15,315 bases of DNA from contig CAZFXZ010000016.1 in the NCBI GenBank assembly GCA_964523165.1, forward strand, positions 1 to 15,315, given 5' to 3'. Both the position numbers and the translations under genes were made by a program. Positions within the stretch are counted from its first letter, which is position 1, and each line of letters starts with the position of its first letter. Positions 9,175 to 14,577 of this stretch are shown one piece after another. The notes under the pieces were generated by a model. It saw only the letters and a list, made by a program, of their open reading frames with translations, did not search any database and had not been told where the DNA came from. Source of the DNA: CAZFXZ01 sp964523165 (lineage in GTDB: Bacteria > Patescibacteriota > Patescibacteriia > JACRDY01).

Positions 9175-9208
9175 AAAATGTAGGAATGTTAAAACTTTCC
9201 TACATTTT
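9175..9208 (+). promoter_or_regulatory. 12-bp perfect hairpin enclosing the comF start codon; possible terminator
   Basis: Arms AAAATGTAGGAA (9175-9186) and TTCCTACATTTT (9197-9208) are perfectly complementary with a 10-nt loop. The comF ATG begins at the last base of the left arm (9186), and the AGGAA just before it is paired. The right arm is followed by U-rich sequence (TTTTCGATTTATTATT). It could terminate the secretion operon, hide the comF ribosome site, or both. Confidence 0.55.
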
Positions 9209-9860
9209 CGATTTATTATTCCCAGTAGACTGTTTGGGTTGTGGTCGGGCGGGGGAGTGGTGGTGTAAAAACTGCTCTTTAAACCTCAAAATAGCCCCTA
9301 AATACTGCGTTAACTGCAAAATTGGTCGTGGATATCTATGTGCTAAATGTCGGCCAATTTTGGGCTTGAATGATCTGGCCGTGGCTTTGGATTATCGGCA
9401 AAATTTAGTCCGACGATCCATCCAAGTTTTGAAGTTTTATGGTGTCAGCGCTGTAGCTGAGTTTTTAGCTAAAAGTTTGCTTGACGCTAGTCAGATATTG
9501 TCAGGCCATGACTGGCTAGTTGTGCCCATACCAGTTACTGACAAAAAACGTCGTCAACGTGGATTTAATCAGTCAGAGTTGCTGGCCAAACCTCTAGCCG
9601 CCAATCGCGGCTGGGATTATCAACCCACGATCTTACAGCGCGCTAATCAACGTCGCAGTCAAGTTGGTTTAGATCGCCAGCAACGTTTAAAAAATTTGAA
9701 AAATTGTTTTATCGTGAAGCAAAATTTAAAAAACAAAAACATCATTTTAATTGATGATGTTTTGACGACGGGCGCAACGTTGACCGCCGCTGCTCAAGCT
9801 TTGCGTTTAGCTGGCGTCGCTAGAGTCAGCGCAATTGTCGTGGCCCATGATTTTAGCTAG
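9186..9860 (+). CDS. comF: ComF family protein (phosphoribosyltransferase-like)
   Basis: A 224-residue ComF-type protein. The N-terminus carries four CxxC pairs: C16/C19, C27/C30, C41/C44 and C52/C55, as in ComF zinc-ribbon domains. The C-terminal part is a type I phosphoribosyltransferase fold with the PRPP-binding loop ILIDDVLTTGAT at about 187-198 (Asp190, Asp191). The family motif RGFNQSELLAK lies near residue 125. ComF proteins are linked to DNA uptake in competent bacteria, probably in handling incoming single-stranded DNA; the exact reaction is not settled. The stop codon shares the palindrome CTAG with the stop of the convergent phosphatase gene, a 4-nt overlap. The start lies within the hairpin described separately, so expression may depend on opening that structure. 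Confidence 0.9.
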   Translation: MLKLSYIFDLLFPVDCLGCGRAGEWWCKNCSLNLKIAPKYCVNCKIGRGYLCAKCRPILGLNDLAVALDYRQNLVRRSIQVLKFYGVSAVAEFLAKSLLDASQILSGHDWLVVPIPVTDKKRRQRGFNQSELLAKPLAANRGWDYQPTILQRANQRRSQVGLDRQQRLKNLKNCFIVKQNLKNKNIILIDDVLTTGATLTAAAQALRLAGVARVSAIVVAHDFS

Positions 9861-10477
9861 GCGTTGTGTTGAGTGGTTTGATAAATTTTATGATCGGCTG
9901 CGGGGGAAGAATTTTTATCCAAAATAATAACTTCGGTATTACCAAAATGAAATTTATGCAAAACTTCTTGCCAGTCGAGTTGATAAAAAGCAGCATAAAT
10001 CATTTTGCCGAAATCGCCGTGACTAACCAATAAAATATTATCGGCCGTATTATTTTTGGCCAGCCAGTCAAAAAGTTGTCCGGCGCGTTCTAGGAGTTGA
10101 GGGAAGGTTTCGCCGTTTTGTGGTCGCAAAAAATAACTAATGGTATCGGATTTAATAATATCTGGCGCGCACAGTTTGTCGATGTCGGCAATCTTTTGAC
10201 CAGTCATGAGGCCAAAATCCCGTTCGATTAACAAATCGAGCTGCTGAGCTGGTGGTAAGTTTAGACCCGAGGTAATAATATCGGCGGTTTGGATAGTGCG
10301 GTCCAAGGGAGAGGTGTAAACTTTGTCGATACGCGGTCCGTGGTTTTTTAAAAAGTTAGTTAAAGTCTGAGCTTGTTGCAAACCCAAATCAGTCAAAGGC
10401 GTGTTGCGATGGCCGTTGAGCAAACCAGCGGCATTGTCTTGGTCTTGGCCGTGTCGAGTTAAATAAATTTTGGTCAT
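9857..10477 (-). CDS. Histidine phosphatase family protein (phosphoglycerate-mutase-like)
   Basis: A 206-residue protein with the RHG signature at residues 8-10 (LTRHGQDQD), where His9 would be the phospho-accepting residue. The downstream ERDFG motif and the second histidine in LLVSHGDFGKM complete the branch-1 histidine phosphatase active site. NGHRNTPLTDLG matches the usual substrate-loop region. The substrate cannot be read from the sequence; phosphoglycerate mutase, CobC-like and sugar-phosphatase relatives share these motifs. The ATG is only 12 nt downstream of the encoded CCA end of tRNA-Ser(UGA) on the same strand, with no Shine-Dalgarno site in between. Once the tRNA is processed off, the mRNA leader would be almost absent. 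No separate promoter is obvious, so it is probably transcribed with the tRNAs. Confidence 0.85.
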   Translation of the reverse strand: MTKIYLTRHGQDQDNAAGLLNGHRNTPLTDLGLQQAQTLTNFLKNHGPRIDKVYTSPLDRTIQTADIITSGLNLPPAQQLDLLIERDFGLMTGQKIADIDKLCAPDIIKSDTISYFLRPQNGETFPQLLERAGQLFDWLAKNNTADNILLVSHGDFGKMIYAAFYQLDWQEVLHKFHFGNTEVIILDKNSSPAADHKIYQTTQHNA

Positions 10478-10489
10478 GAATATAAAACT

Positions 10490-10579
10490 TGGCGGAGGGA
10501 GTGAGATTCGAACTCACGAGACCGATGAAGGCCTAACGGTTTTCAAGACCGTCCCATTCAACCACTCTGGCATCCCTCC
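10490..10579 (-). tRNA. tRNA-Ser (anticodon UGA), CCA encoded
   Basis: On the - strand the acceptor GGAGGGA pairs with TCCCTCC, followed by discriminator G and an encoded CCA. The anticodon stem ACGGT/ACCGT encloses loop CTTGAAA, giving anticodon UGA. A long variable arm (AGGCC/GGTCT) marks it as class II, consistent with serine. The T arm is GTGAG-TTCGAAT-CTCAC. It is the second of two tandem tRNA-Ser genes, 11 nt after the CCA of the first. Confidence 0.97.
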
Positions 10580-10593
10580 AGAAATATTTCTGG
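10578..10593. repeat. 16-bp perfect palindrome joining the two tRNA-Ser genes
   Basis: CCAGAAATATTTCTGG is its own reverse complement. On the - strand its first three bases are the CCA end of tRNA-Ser(GCU) and its last two are the first bases of tRNA-Ser(UGA). A short stem could form in the precursor between the two tRNAs, but the two ends are fixed by tRNA sequence, so part of the symmetry is coincidental. Confidence 0.4.
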
Positions 10594-10685
10594 CGGAAGG
10601 GGGGGGATTCGAACCCCCGATAAGAGCTAAATGCCCCTATAACGGTTTAGCAAACCGCCGCTTTCAGCCACTCAGCCACCCTTCC
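10591..10685 (-). tRNA. tRNA-Ser (anticodon GCU), CCA encoded
   Basis: Acceptor GGAAGGG pairs with CCCTTCC, followed by G and an encoded CCA. The anticodon loop TTTGCTAAA gives GCU. The long variable arm pairs AGGGGC with GCTCTT, and the T stem is GGGGG/CCCCC. It is intact as a tRNA, but its first 13 bases (GGAAGGGTGGCTG) also occur about 336 bp upstream, beyond the GIY-YIG gene. Its apparent original promoter lies upstream of that copy. Confidence 0.97.
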
Positions 10686-10688
10686 AGA
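10673..10688 (-). repeat. Direct repeat, tRNA-proximal copy (tRNA-Ser(GCU) 5' end)
   Basis: On the + strand CAGCCACCCTTCCAGA, identical over 16 nt to 11009-11024. Thirteen of the bases are tRNA-Ser(GCU) positions 1-13 and three are 5' flank. The match breaks exactly between tRNA positions 13 and 14. Confidence 0.85.
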
Positions 10689-10690
10689 AT

Positions 10691-10936
10691 TTAAACTATT
10701 TCAAGTTTCTTTTTAATTTGTTTTCGTCCCTGTCCAGTTTTATACAGTATTTCAGCTTTTCTGGCCAGCCTCTTTGTTTGATGGGCTTCATAGTAAACCA
10801 GCTCCCAGGGACGATGGGGTTTGGTTGACGTTGTTTTGCCCCGATTATGATCAATAAGCCTCTTTTTAAGATCTTCCGTTGATCCTATGTAAAGCTTTTT
10901 GCTCGAAAGGCTTTTTAGAATATAAACATAATACAT
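10691..10936 (-). CDS. Small GIY-YIG nuclease
   Basis: An 81-residue single-domain GIY-YIG endonuclease beginning MYYVYILKSL. Catalytic features are present: VYI with Tyr5, LYIGST with Tyr16, Arg26 in DLKKRL, His30 in DHNRG, and Glu62 in ARKAEILYK. The length is normal for the stand-alone family. The frame stays open upstream to 11107, but that extension reads through the two hairpins and the tRNA fragment, so the start at 10936 is preferred. The stop is 5 nt before the first base of tRNA-Ser(GCU), so the gene is squeezed between the partial and the intact tRNA copies. Relatives include UvrC N-terminal domains and homing endonucleases. Here the context favours a DNA-cutting role in spreading of its own unit, which is inference. 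A host repair or housekeeping role remains possible. Confidence 0.85.
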   Translation of the reverse strand: MYYVYILKSLSSKKLYIGSTEDLKKRLIDHNRGKTTSTKPHRPWELVYYEAHQTKRLARKAEILYKTGQGRKQIKKKLEIV

Positions 10937-10951
10937 AATATTTTGCCACTT

Positions 10952-11008
10952 CCGCTCATGCCCCTGCGGGGCTGAGCGGACCCGCTCACGGCTTTGCCGA
11001 TGAGCGGG
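10952..11008. repeat. Two tandem GC-rich hairpins sharing a CCGCTCA stem
   Basis: Hairpin 1 pairs CCGCTCA (10952-10958) with TGAGCGG (10973-10979) and GCCCC with GGGGC around a TGC loop, with one bulged base. Hairpin 2 pairs CCCGCTCA (10981-10988) with TGAGCGGG (11001-11008) and CGGC with GCCG around TTT, also with one bulged base. They are directly adjacent and lie between the tRNA fragment and the GIY-YIG start. They are not followed by a T-run, so they do not look like terminators and resemble REP/MITE-type palindromes. Confidence 0.85.
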
Positions 11009-11024
11009 CAGCCACCCTTCCAGA
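11009..11024 (-). repeat. Direct repeat, distal copy (orphan 13-nt 5' end of tRNA-Ser(GCU))
   Basis: This is an exact 16-nt copy of 10673-10688. On the - strand it reads TCT followed by GGAAGGGTGGCTG, then departs from the tRNA into hairpin 2. It lies 30-35 nt downstream of the promoter-like boxes at 11055-11083, where the tRNA gene itself would be expected. Confidence 0.85.
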
Positions 11025-11035
11025 TTGTTTTCGAG

Positions 11036-11064
11036 TTGAAAATAGAACGTCGATATCATATAAT
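11036..11064 (+). promoter_or_regulatory. Sigma70-like promoter for the 11097 gene
   Basis: TTGAAA (11036-11041) and TATAAT (11059-11064) are separated by 17 nt. Transcription would start near 11071, giving a leader of about 26 nt with no Shine-Dalgarno site next to the ATG at 11097. It overlaps a promoter on the opposite strand. Confidence 0.6.
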
Positions 11065-11083
11065 ATAGAAGGTTAGAAGTCAA
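11055..11083 (-). promoter_or_regulatory. Sigma70-like promoter for the tRNA-Ser/GIY-YIG transcript
   Basis: On the - strand TTGACT (11083-11078) and TATGAT (11060-11055) are 17 nt apart. The next feature downstream is the orphan tRNA-Ser 5' fragment, then the GIY-YIG gene, the two intact tRNA-Ser genes and the phosphatase gene. It is probably the original tRNA promoter, now separated from the intact tRNA. Its -10 box overlaps that of the opposing promoter. Confidence 0.55.
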
Positions 11084-11096
11084 TTTATTATCCTTT

Positions 11097-11597
11097 ATGC
11101 CAAACACTACCTACGGTCAAAAACTATTAAGCTGGTCAGTTTTAGAAATGCCCCATCATGATCGCAGTAAGGCCTGGTATGTCGTAGTCGGTCTGATAGC
11201 CCTCGGCCTAATTTTATACGCTTTATTTATTGGCGATGGTCAGCGTTCCAACCCACTTTTTGCTTTGATTATTTTGCTGGTCGTGGTGATATTTTTTGCC
11301 CAATCGATTGTCGGTAATCGTCAAATCAACTTAACTCTTTATGAAAATGGTCTAGAAGTTGGCCGCCAATTTTTTGCCTATCGTGAAATGTCTAATTTTT
11401 ATATTATCTATCAACCACCGCAAATTAAACAACTCTACATTGTCTTCAAAAGTCTGAGTCAACCGCGTTTATGTTTGGATTTGTCCGACGTCAATCCAGT
11501 TAAAATTCGCCAGATTTTAGTCGACTATTTAGATGAGGATTTAGATAAAGAACAAGAATCTTTGACGGAAACCATCGGCCGCGGCCTCAAGCTCTAG
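11097..11597 (+). CDS. Hypothetical membrane protein, two helices plus a soluble C-terminal domain
   Basis: A 166-residue protein. Two hydrophobic helices at about 27-45 and 53-70 form a hairpin separated by a short polar turn (IGDGQRSNP). They are followed by a beta-strand-rich domain (INLTLYENGLEVGRQFFAYREMSNFYIIY ... LYIVFKSL) and a helical, acidic tail. The order of strands and the ENGL..G..F..Y.E pattern resemble small bacterial PH-like membrane proteins (DUF5673-type) that I associate with Patescibacteria; this is a resemblance, not a firm match. It has its own promoter (11036-11064) and a weak terminator at its stop codon. The function is unknown. Confidence 0.75.
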   Translation: MPNTTYGQKLLSWSVLEMPHHDRSKAWYVVVGLIALGLILYALFIGDGQRSNPLFALIILLVVVIFFAQSIVGNRQINLTLYENGLEVGRQFFAYREMSNFYIIYQPPQIKQLYIVFKSLSQPRLCLDLSDVNPVKIRQILVDYLDEDLDKEQESLTETIGRGLKL

Positions 11598-11610
11598 TCT
11601 TGATTTTTTT
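11587..11610 (+). terminator. Weak intrinsic terminator after the 11097 gene
   Basis: TCAAG (11587-11591) pairs with CTTGA (11599-11603) around a 7-nt loop that contains the stop codon, followed by seven T (11604-11610). The stem is only 5 bp, so termination may be partial. The T-run overlaps the -35 box of the tRNA-Arg promoter. Confidence 0.5.
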
Positions 11611-11628
11611 GCGCCGGTAGGGTAGTAT
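11600..11628 (+). promoter_or_regulatory. Sigma70-like promoter of the tRNA-Arg locus
   Basis: TTGATT (11600-11605) and TAGTAT (11623-11628) are spaced by 17 nt. Transcription would begin near 11635, about 5 nt before the orphan tRNA-Arg 5' fragment (11640), but about 120 nt before the intact tRNA. This spacing suggests that the promoter once served a tRNA starting at the fragment. Confidence 0.5.
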
Positions 11629-11637
11629 TGGTGGCAC

Positions 11638-11652
11638 GTGCGCCCGTAGCTT
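11638..11652 (+). repeat. Direct repeat: orphan 13-nt 5' end of tRNA-Arg plus 2 nt of flank
   Basis: GTGCGCCCGTAGCTT here is identical to 11753-11767. The last 13 bases are tRNA-Arg positions 1-13. The copy ends exactly before A14 and then runs into CCACC of a hairpin. Confidence 0.85.
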
Positions 11653-11752
11653 CCACCTACCCCTTCGCTTCGCTCAGGGTTTGGTGGACGAGTGGTGGTT
11701 GATGCCATACACTTGCCGTTCGAAGCTTGGGTGCGTTACCCAAGCGAAGAAT
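11653..11752 (+). mobile_element. Putative non-autonomous (MITE-like) insert in the tRNA-Arg gene
   Basis: One hundred base pairs lie between the orphan and the intact tRNA-Arg 5' ends. They begin with a hairpin whose arms are CCACC (11653-11657) and GGTGG (11683-11687), with inner ACCC/GGGT pairs. A second hairpin pairs CTTGGGT (11726-11732) with ACCCAAG (11738-11744), extended by TTCG/CGAA. No plausible gene is present. The entry point relative to the tRNA (13/14) and the C-rich hairpin immediately after it match the insert at tRNA-Ser(GCU), but the hairpin sequences themselves are not alike. A decayed tandem tRNA gene is the alternative. Confidence 0.5.
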
Positions 11753-11754
11753 GT

Positions 11755-11831
<77 letters not shown>

Positions 11832-11845
11832 TAATTGATTATTTT

Positions 11846-13930
11846 ATGAGTCTGGATTTGCATTCATCGATCAGTATTTTGGGACCGATCGCCGTCCGAC
11901 TCAAAAGCAAACTAAAAAAGATTAATATTGAGACCATCGGTGATCTCATTTTTTGTTTGCCATTTCGGCATGACGATTATAGTCAGGTAGTCGACATCTC
12001 GGCTTTGCAATCTGGTTTGACGGCTACGATCCGTGGTCGACTTGAATTGTTGCGCAGTCGGCGCGGTTGGCGACGTGGCCTTTTTGTGACTGAAGGAATT
12101 GTTAGCGATCAGACTGGTTCGGTCCGCGTTGTCTGGTACAATCAGCCCTATATCAGTAAAGTTTTGCCATTGGGCAGTGAAATTTTTGTGGCTGGCCGCG
12201 TCGATGCTCAAAGCGGCGGCTTATTTTTTAATTCACCAAGTTATGAAAAAGTTACCGAGCAAAATAAAACCGGTCAGACTGTGCATACCGGTCGGCTCGT
12301 GCCGGTTTATCACCTGACCAAAGGTTTAAGTGCCAAGCAATTTCGTTATTTAGTCAAAGAAGCCCTTAACAGCTTACCACCATTGGCGGATTTTTTGCCG
12401 GCTGACATTTTAAAAAAATATACTTTACTTGATCATAATTCGGCCATACGACAAATTCATTTTCCTCCCCAGGCCACCAATTTGAAAAAAGCTCAAGATC
12501 GTTGGCGCTTTGATCAATTGTTGTTGTTGCAACTGCAAAATCAAATCATTCGTCGCCAATTAGCCGCCACCGCCGCCCAAGCTTTTAATTTTAATCAAAA
12601 AGTGGTCAGTGATTTTGTCAAACATTTGCCGTTTAAATTAACGCCGCCACAAAAAAAATCCGCCTGGGAAATTTTGCAAGATTTGCAAAAATCCAGTCCG
12701 ATGAATCGTTTACTCGAAGGCGACGTTGGTAGTGGCAAGACCGTCGTGGCCGCCATCGCCGCGGTCAATGTCGCGGCCGGCGACGGTCAGACGGCTTTTT
12801 TGGCCCCGACTGAAATATTGGCTAGTCAGCATGCCAAAACTTTACAGAAGTTGTTGGCCAGTCAAAAAATGTCGGTAGCTTTGTTGACGCGCACGACTAG
12901 TCAATTAAACGGTCGCGGGCTCGACAAATCTGAACTGTTAAGCAAAATTGCTCGGGGGGCGGTCGAGGTTGTCGTCGGTACTCATTCGCTTTTACAAGAA
13001 AAAGTAAATTTCAAAAATTTGGGCCTAGTAGTGGTTGACGAACAACATCGTTTTGGCGTCAAGCAACGTGCCGCTTTGCAAAAAAAATCCGGTGATCCGT
13101 CGACTTGTCCGCATTTATTATCAATGACGGCCACGCCGATCCCGCGCACGCTGGCTTTGACTTTTTATGGTGATTTGGATTTGTCGATCATTGATCAGCT
13201 CCCTCCCGGCCGTCAGCCAATCGTGACTAAACTCGTACCTCAAGACAAACGTTATGCGGCTTATGATTTTATCAAAAAACAAATTCAGTCCGGCCGACAA
13301 ATTTTTGTCATCTGCCCGCTGATTGATCCGTCTGACAAATTAGGCAGTAAATCGGTAACGGAAGAATACGAAAAATTAAATAAAAATATTTTCCCCGATA
13401 TTAGCGTCGGTCTGCTGCATGGCCGCTTAAAAACCGAACAAAAAGAAAAAGTCATGGCTGATTTTGTGGCCGGTCGGACCAAGATATTGGTTTCAACTTC
13501 GGTGGTTGAAGTCGGTGTAGACGTACCCAATGCCAGTGTCATGATGATTGAAGGTTCGGAAAGATTTGGCTTGGCGCAACTCCATCAGTTTCGCGGTCGG
13601 GTCGGTCGAGCTCAGCATCAATCTTATTGTTTTTTGTTTACTGATAGCGACTCAGCTTTAACCATTGAAAGATTGCAAGCTTTGGTCAAATCCAATAATG
13701 GTTTTGAATTGGCCCAAAAAGATTTGGCCTTACGTGGTCCGGGGCAAATGTTTGGCACGGCTCAATCTGGTTTTGATCAAAATCAAATCGCTGATTTGTA
13801 TGATTATAAAATTGTTAAACAAGCTCAAACCGCTGCTCATGATTTGTTAAAACAGGACTATACGCTCAAGCATTGGCCGGCTTTACGGCAAAAAGTCCAA
13901 GCTTTGTTGGCTTTGGCCCATTTGGAATAA
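11846..13930 (+). CDS. recG: ATP-dependent DNA helicase RecG
   Basis: A 694-residue superfamily 2 helicase that remodels stalled replication forks and Holliday junctions. An N-terminal OB-fold wedge region (about 55-150) precedes the motor. Walker A is GDVGSGKT at 292-299 with Lys298; motif II is DEQH at 398-401, the RecG form; motif III is TATPIPRT from 428. The C-terminal part contains RFGLAQLHQFRGRVGRAQHQSYC, the typical motif VI region. Length is normal for RecG. The ATG is only 14 nt after the encoded CCA of tRNA-Arg, with no Shine-Dalgarno site, so it is probably read from the tRNA promoter and has a very short leader after tRNA processing. No terminator is evident after its stop. Confidence 0.97.
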   Translation: MSLDLHSSISILGPIAVRLKSKLKKINIETIGDLIFCLPFRHDDYSQVVDISALQSGLTATIRGRLELLRSRRGWRRGLFVTEGIVSDQTGSVRVVWYNQPYISKVLPLGSEIFVAGRVDAQSGGLFFNSPSYEKVTEQNKTGQTVHTGRLVPVYHLTKGLSAKQFRYLVKEALNSLPPLADFLPADILKKYTLLDHNSAIRQIHFPPQATNLKKAQDRWRFDQLLLLQLQNQIIRRQLAATAAQAFNFNQKVVSDFVKHLPFKLTPPQKKSAWEILQDLQKSSPMNRLLEGDVGSGKTVVAAIAAVNVAAGDGQTAFLAPTEILASQHAKTLQKLLASQKMSVALLTRTTSQLNGRGLDKSELLSKIARGAVEVVVGTHSLLQEKVNFKNLGLVVVDEQHRFGVKQRAALQKKSGDPSTCPHLLSMTATPIPRTLALTFYGDLDLSIIDQLPPGRQPIVTKLVPQDKRYAAYDFIKKQIQSGRQIFVICPLIDPSDKLGSKSVTEEYEKLNKNIFPDISVGLLHGRLKTEQKEKVMADFVAGRTKILVSTSVVEVGVDVPNASVMMIEGSERFGLAQLHQFRGRVGRAQHQSYCFLFTDSDSALTIERLQALVKSNNGFELAQKDLALRGPGQMFGTAQSGFDQNQIADLYDYKIVKQAQTAAHDLLKQDYTLKHWPALRQKVQALLALAHLE

Positions 13931-13937
13931 TAAAAAA

Positions 13938-13946
13938 TTATCCACA
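13938..13946 (+). promoter_or_regulatory. DnaA-box-like site upstream of the 14126 gene promoter
   Basis: TTATCCACA matches the strongest bacterial DnaA box exactly. It ends 4 nt before the -35 hexamer at 13951. Only this one perfect box was noticed nearby, so it is not an origin by itself; regulation of the adjacent promoter or chance are the options. Confidence 0.35.
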
Positions 13947-13950
13947 GCAA

Positions 13951-13977
13951 TTGACAAAAAGGGCTTATTTTTATAAT
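13951..13977 (+). promoter_or_regulatory. Promoter for the GC-rich orphan gene
   Basis: Perfect consensus TTGACA (13951-13956) and TATAAT (13972-13977) are spaced by 15 nt, shorter than the ideal 17. Shifting the -10 to TAATAT gives 17. Transcription would start around 13984, leaving a leader of about 140 nt before the ATG at 14126. Confidence 0.6.
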
Positions 13978-13983
13978 ATTTTC

Positions 13984-14125
13984 TCATTAAGGCTCGTGCC
14001 CAGTTTTCCGACCTAAGAAAGGAGTGGCTAGGGAAGGCTGGCTTTTGACAATGTGGGTAGAGAAAGGTGGGTCTCCAACCAAAAACCCCACGCGGTTTTG
14101 AGGCGTGGGTAGAACGAGGGGCGAC
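13984..14125 (+). promoter_or_regulatory. Long structured 5' leader of the GC-rich orphan gene
   Basis: A 10-bp stem pairs 14000-14009 (CCAGTTTTCC) with 14032-14041 (GGAAGGCTGG), using two G-U pairs. A second hairpin pairs CCCACGC (14087-14093) with GCGTGGG (14103-14109), 6 nt before the GAGGGG ribosome site at 14116-14121. The sequence GTGGGTAGA occurs twice (14053 and 14105), so CCCAC at 14087 could pair with either copy. I do not recognise a known riboswitch or RNA family. Confidence 0.45.
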
Positions 14126-14557
14126 ATGTGTGAATTGATCGTGCGTTCGGACGTGGCTTCCAAACAAGTCGGAGGCTATGTCCCGGCGGAAATTTTCAAG
14201 CACGCCGGAAAATCCGTGCGGATCATCGGTGGTCGGGTCCTGATCGGCTACTGCGAGACGTCCATCGTCGATAAGGAAGGCACGGCGGTCACGGTCCGTC
14301 ATCCGCGTCTCGAGCTGAAGTTCGACGGCGGCCTCGGCCGACTCGTGCCGCAGGGTGCTTTCAAGATCGAAGGCATCGACGTGGCGACCTTTCTTCGGCT
14401 ATGCGAGCTGGCCAAGGTCGATCTCAGGCGCGTCGATGTCGTCGGTCGCACCTGCGCTGTCGACCGTGGTCCGGGCAAGAAAGCTGTGGCCCGGCCGATG
14501 AACTTTCATGACTTTCTCGGTCTGGCACCGGCACCGTCGGCAGTCGCCTCAGCCTGA
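14126..14557 (+). CDS. GC-rich orphan protein of unknown function
   Basis: A 143-residue soluble protein starting MCELIVRSDV. I do not recognise it. The first 90 residues look beta-rich with repeated Gly/Val segments (GKSVRIIGGRVLIGY, GTAVTVRHPRLELKF). A helical part (ATFLRLCELAKVDLRRVDVVGR) and an Ala/Pro-rich end follow. There is no signal peptide or membrane helix. The ATG is chosen because GAGGGG ends 4 nt before it; a GTG at 14105 lies within the leader hairpin. Hand counts of four lines give about 55-72% GC, against about 33-50% in sampled lines of neighbouring genes. The strong Shine-Dalgarno site is also unlike the other genes here. This points to horizontal acquisition or a distinct, highly expressed class. 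It has its own promoter and terminator and is not part of an operon. Confidence 0.7.
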   Translation: MCELIVRSDVASKQVGGYVPAEIFKHAGKSVRIIGGRVLIGYCETSIVDKEGTAVTVRHPRLELKFDGGLGRLVPQGAFKIEGIDVATFLRLCELAKVDLRRVDVVGRTCAVDRGPGKKAVARPMNFHDFLGLAPAPSAVASA

Positions 14558-14577
14558 TCGCGACTACAGCGGCAACC

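Larger units (their letters stand above)
10689..11024 (-). mobile_element. Putative tRNA-entering mobile element carrying a GIY-YIG nuclease gene
   Basis: This 336-bp unit consists of one 16-bp direct repeat plus 320 bp of unique sequence lying between the two copies of the tRNA-Ser(GCU) 5' end. In tRNA orientation it reads: partial tRNA copy, two tandem hairpins, GIY-YIG gene, then the intact tRNA. Visible facts are the repeat, the hairpins, the nuclease gene and a promoter upstream of the partial copy. The inference is that the unit inserted in the D-arm of the tRNA gene after position 13 and rebuilt the gene with a carried 13-nt 5' segment. A similar arrangement without a nuclease gene is found at tRNA-Arg in this window. 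Alternatives are an old tandem tRNA duplication that decayed, or a local rearrangement. Confidence 0.55.

Noticed and set aside
10578..10593. Palindrome between tRNA-Ser genes as a regulator site
   Set aside because: Five of its 16 bases are fixed by tRNA ends, and the rest is a short AT-rich linker; kept only as a low-confidence repeat.
10470..10694. 74-residue + strand ORF (contains GGGSEIRTHETDEGL and EGGGFEPP)
   Set aside because: It is the antisense translation of the two tRNA-Ser genes, a familiar spurious ORF type.
10937..11107. N-terminal extension of the GIY-YIG reading frame
   Set aside because: It translates the hairpins and the orphan tRNA fragment, and the conserved domain begins at MYYVYIL. 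The upstream part would also overlap the promoter region.
10689..11752. CRISPR array
   Set aside because: The repeats here are pairs of tRNA 5' ends and hairpins, not regularly spaced direct repeats, and no cas genes are present.
13938..13980. Replication origin near the DnaA-like box
   Set aside because: Only one perfect box was seen, with no cluster and no dnaA or dnaN gene nearby.
13883..14302. 139-residue - strand ORF spanning recG end, promoter, leader and orphan gene
   Set aside because: It crosses a clear + strand promoter and leader, and the + strand gene has a ribosome site and coding-like bias.
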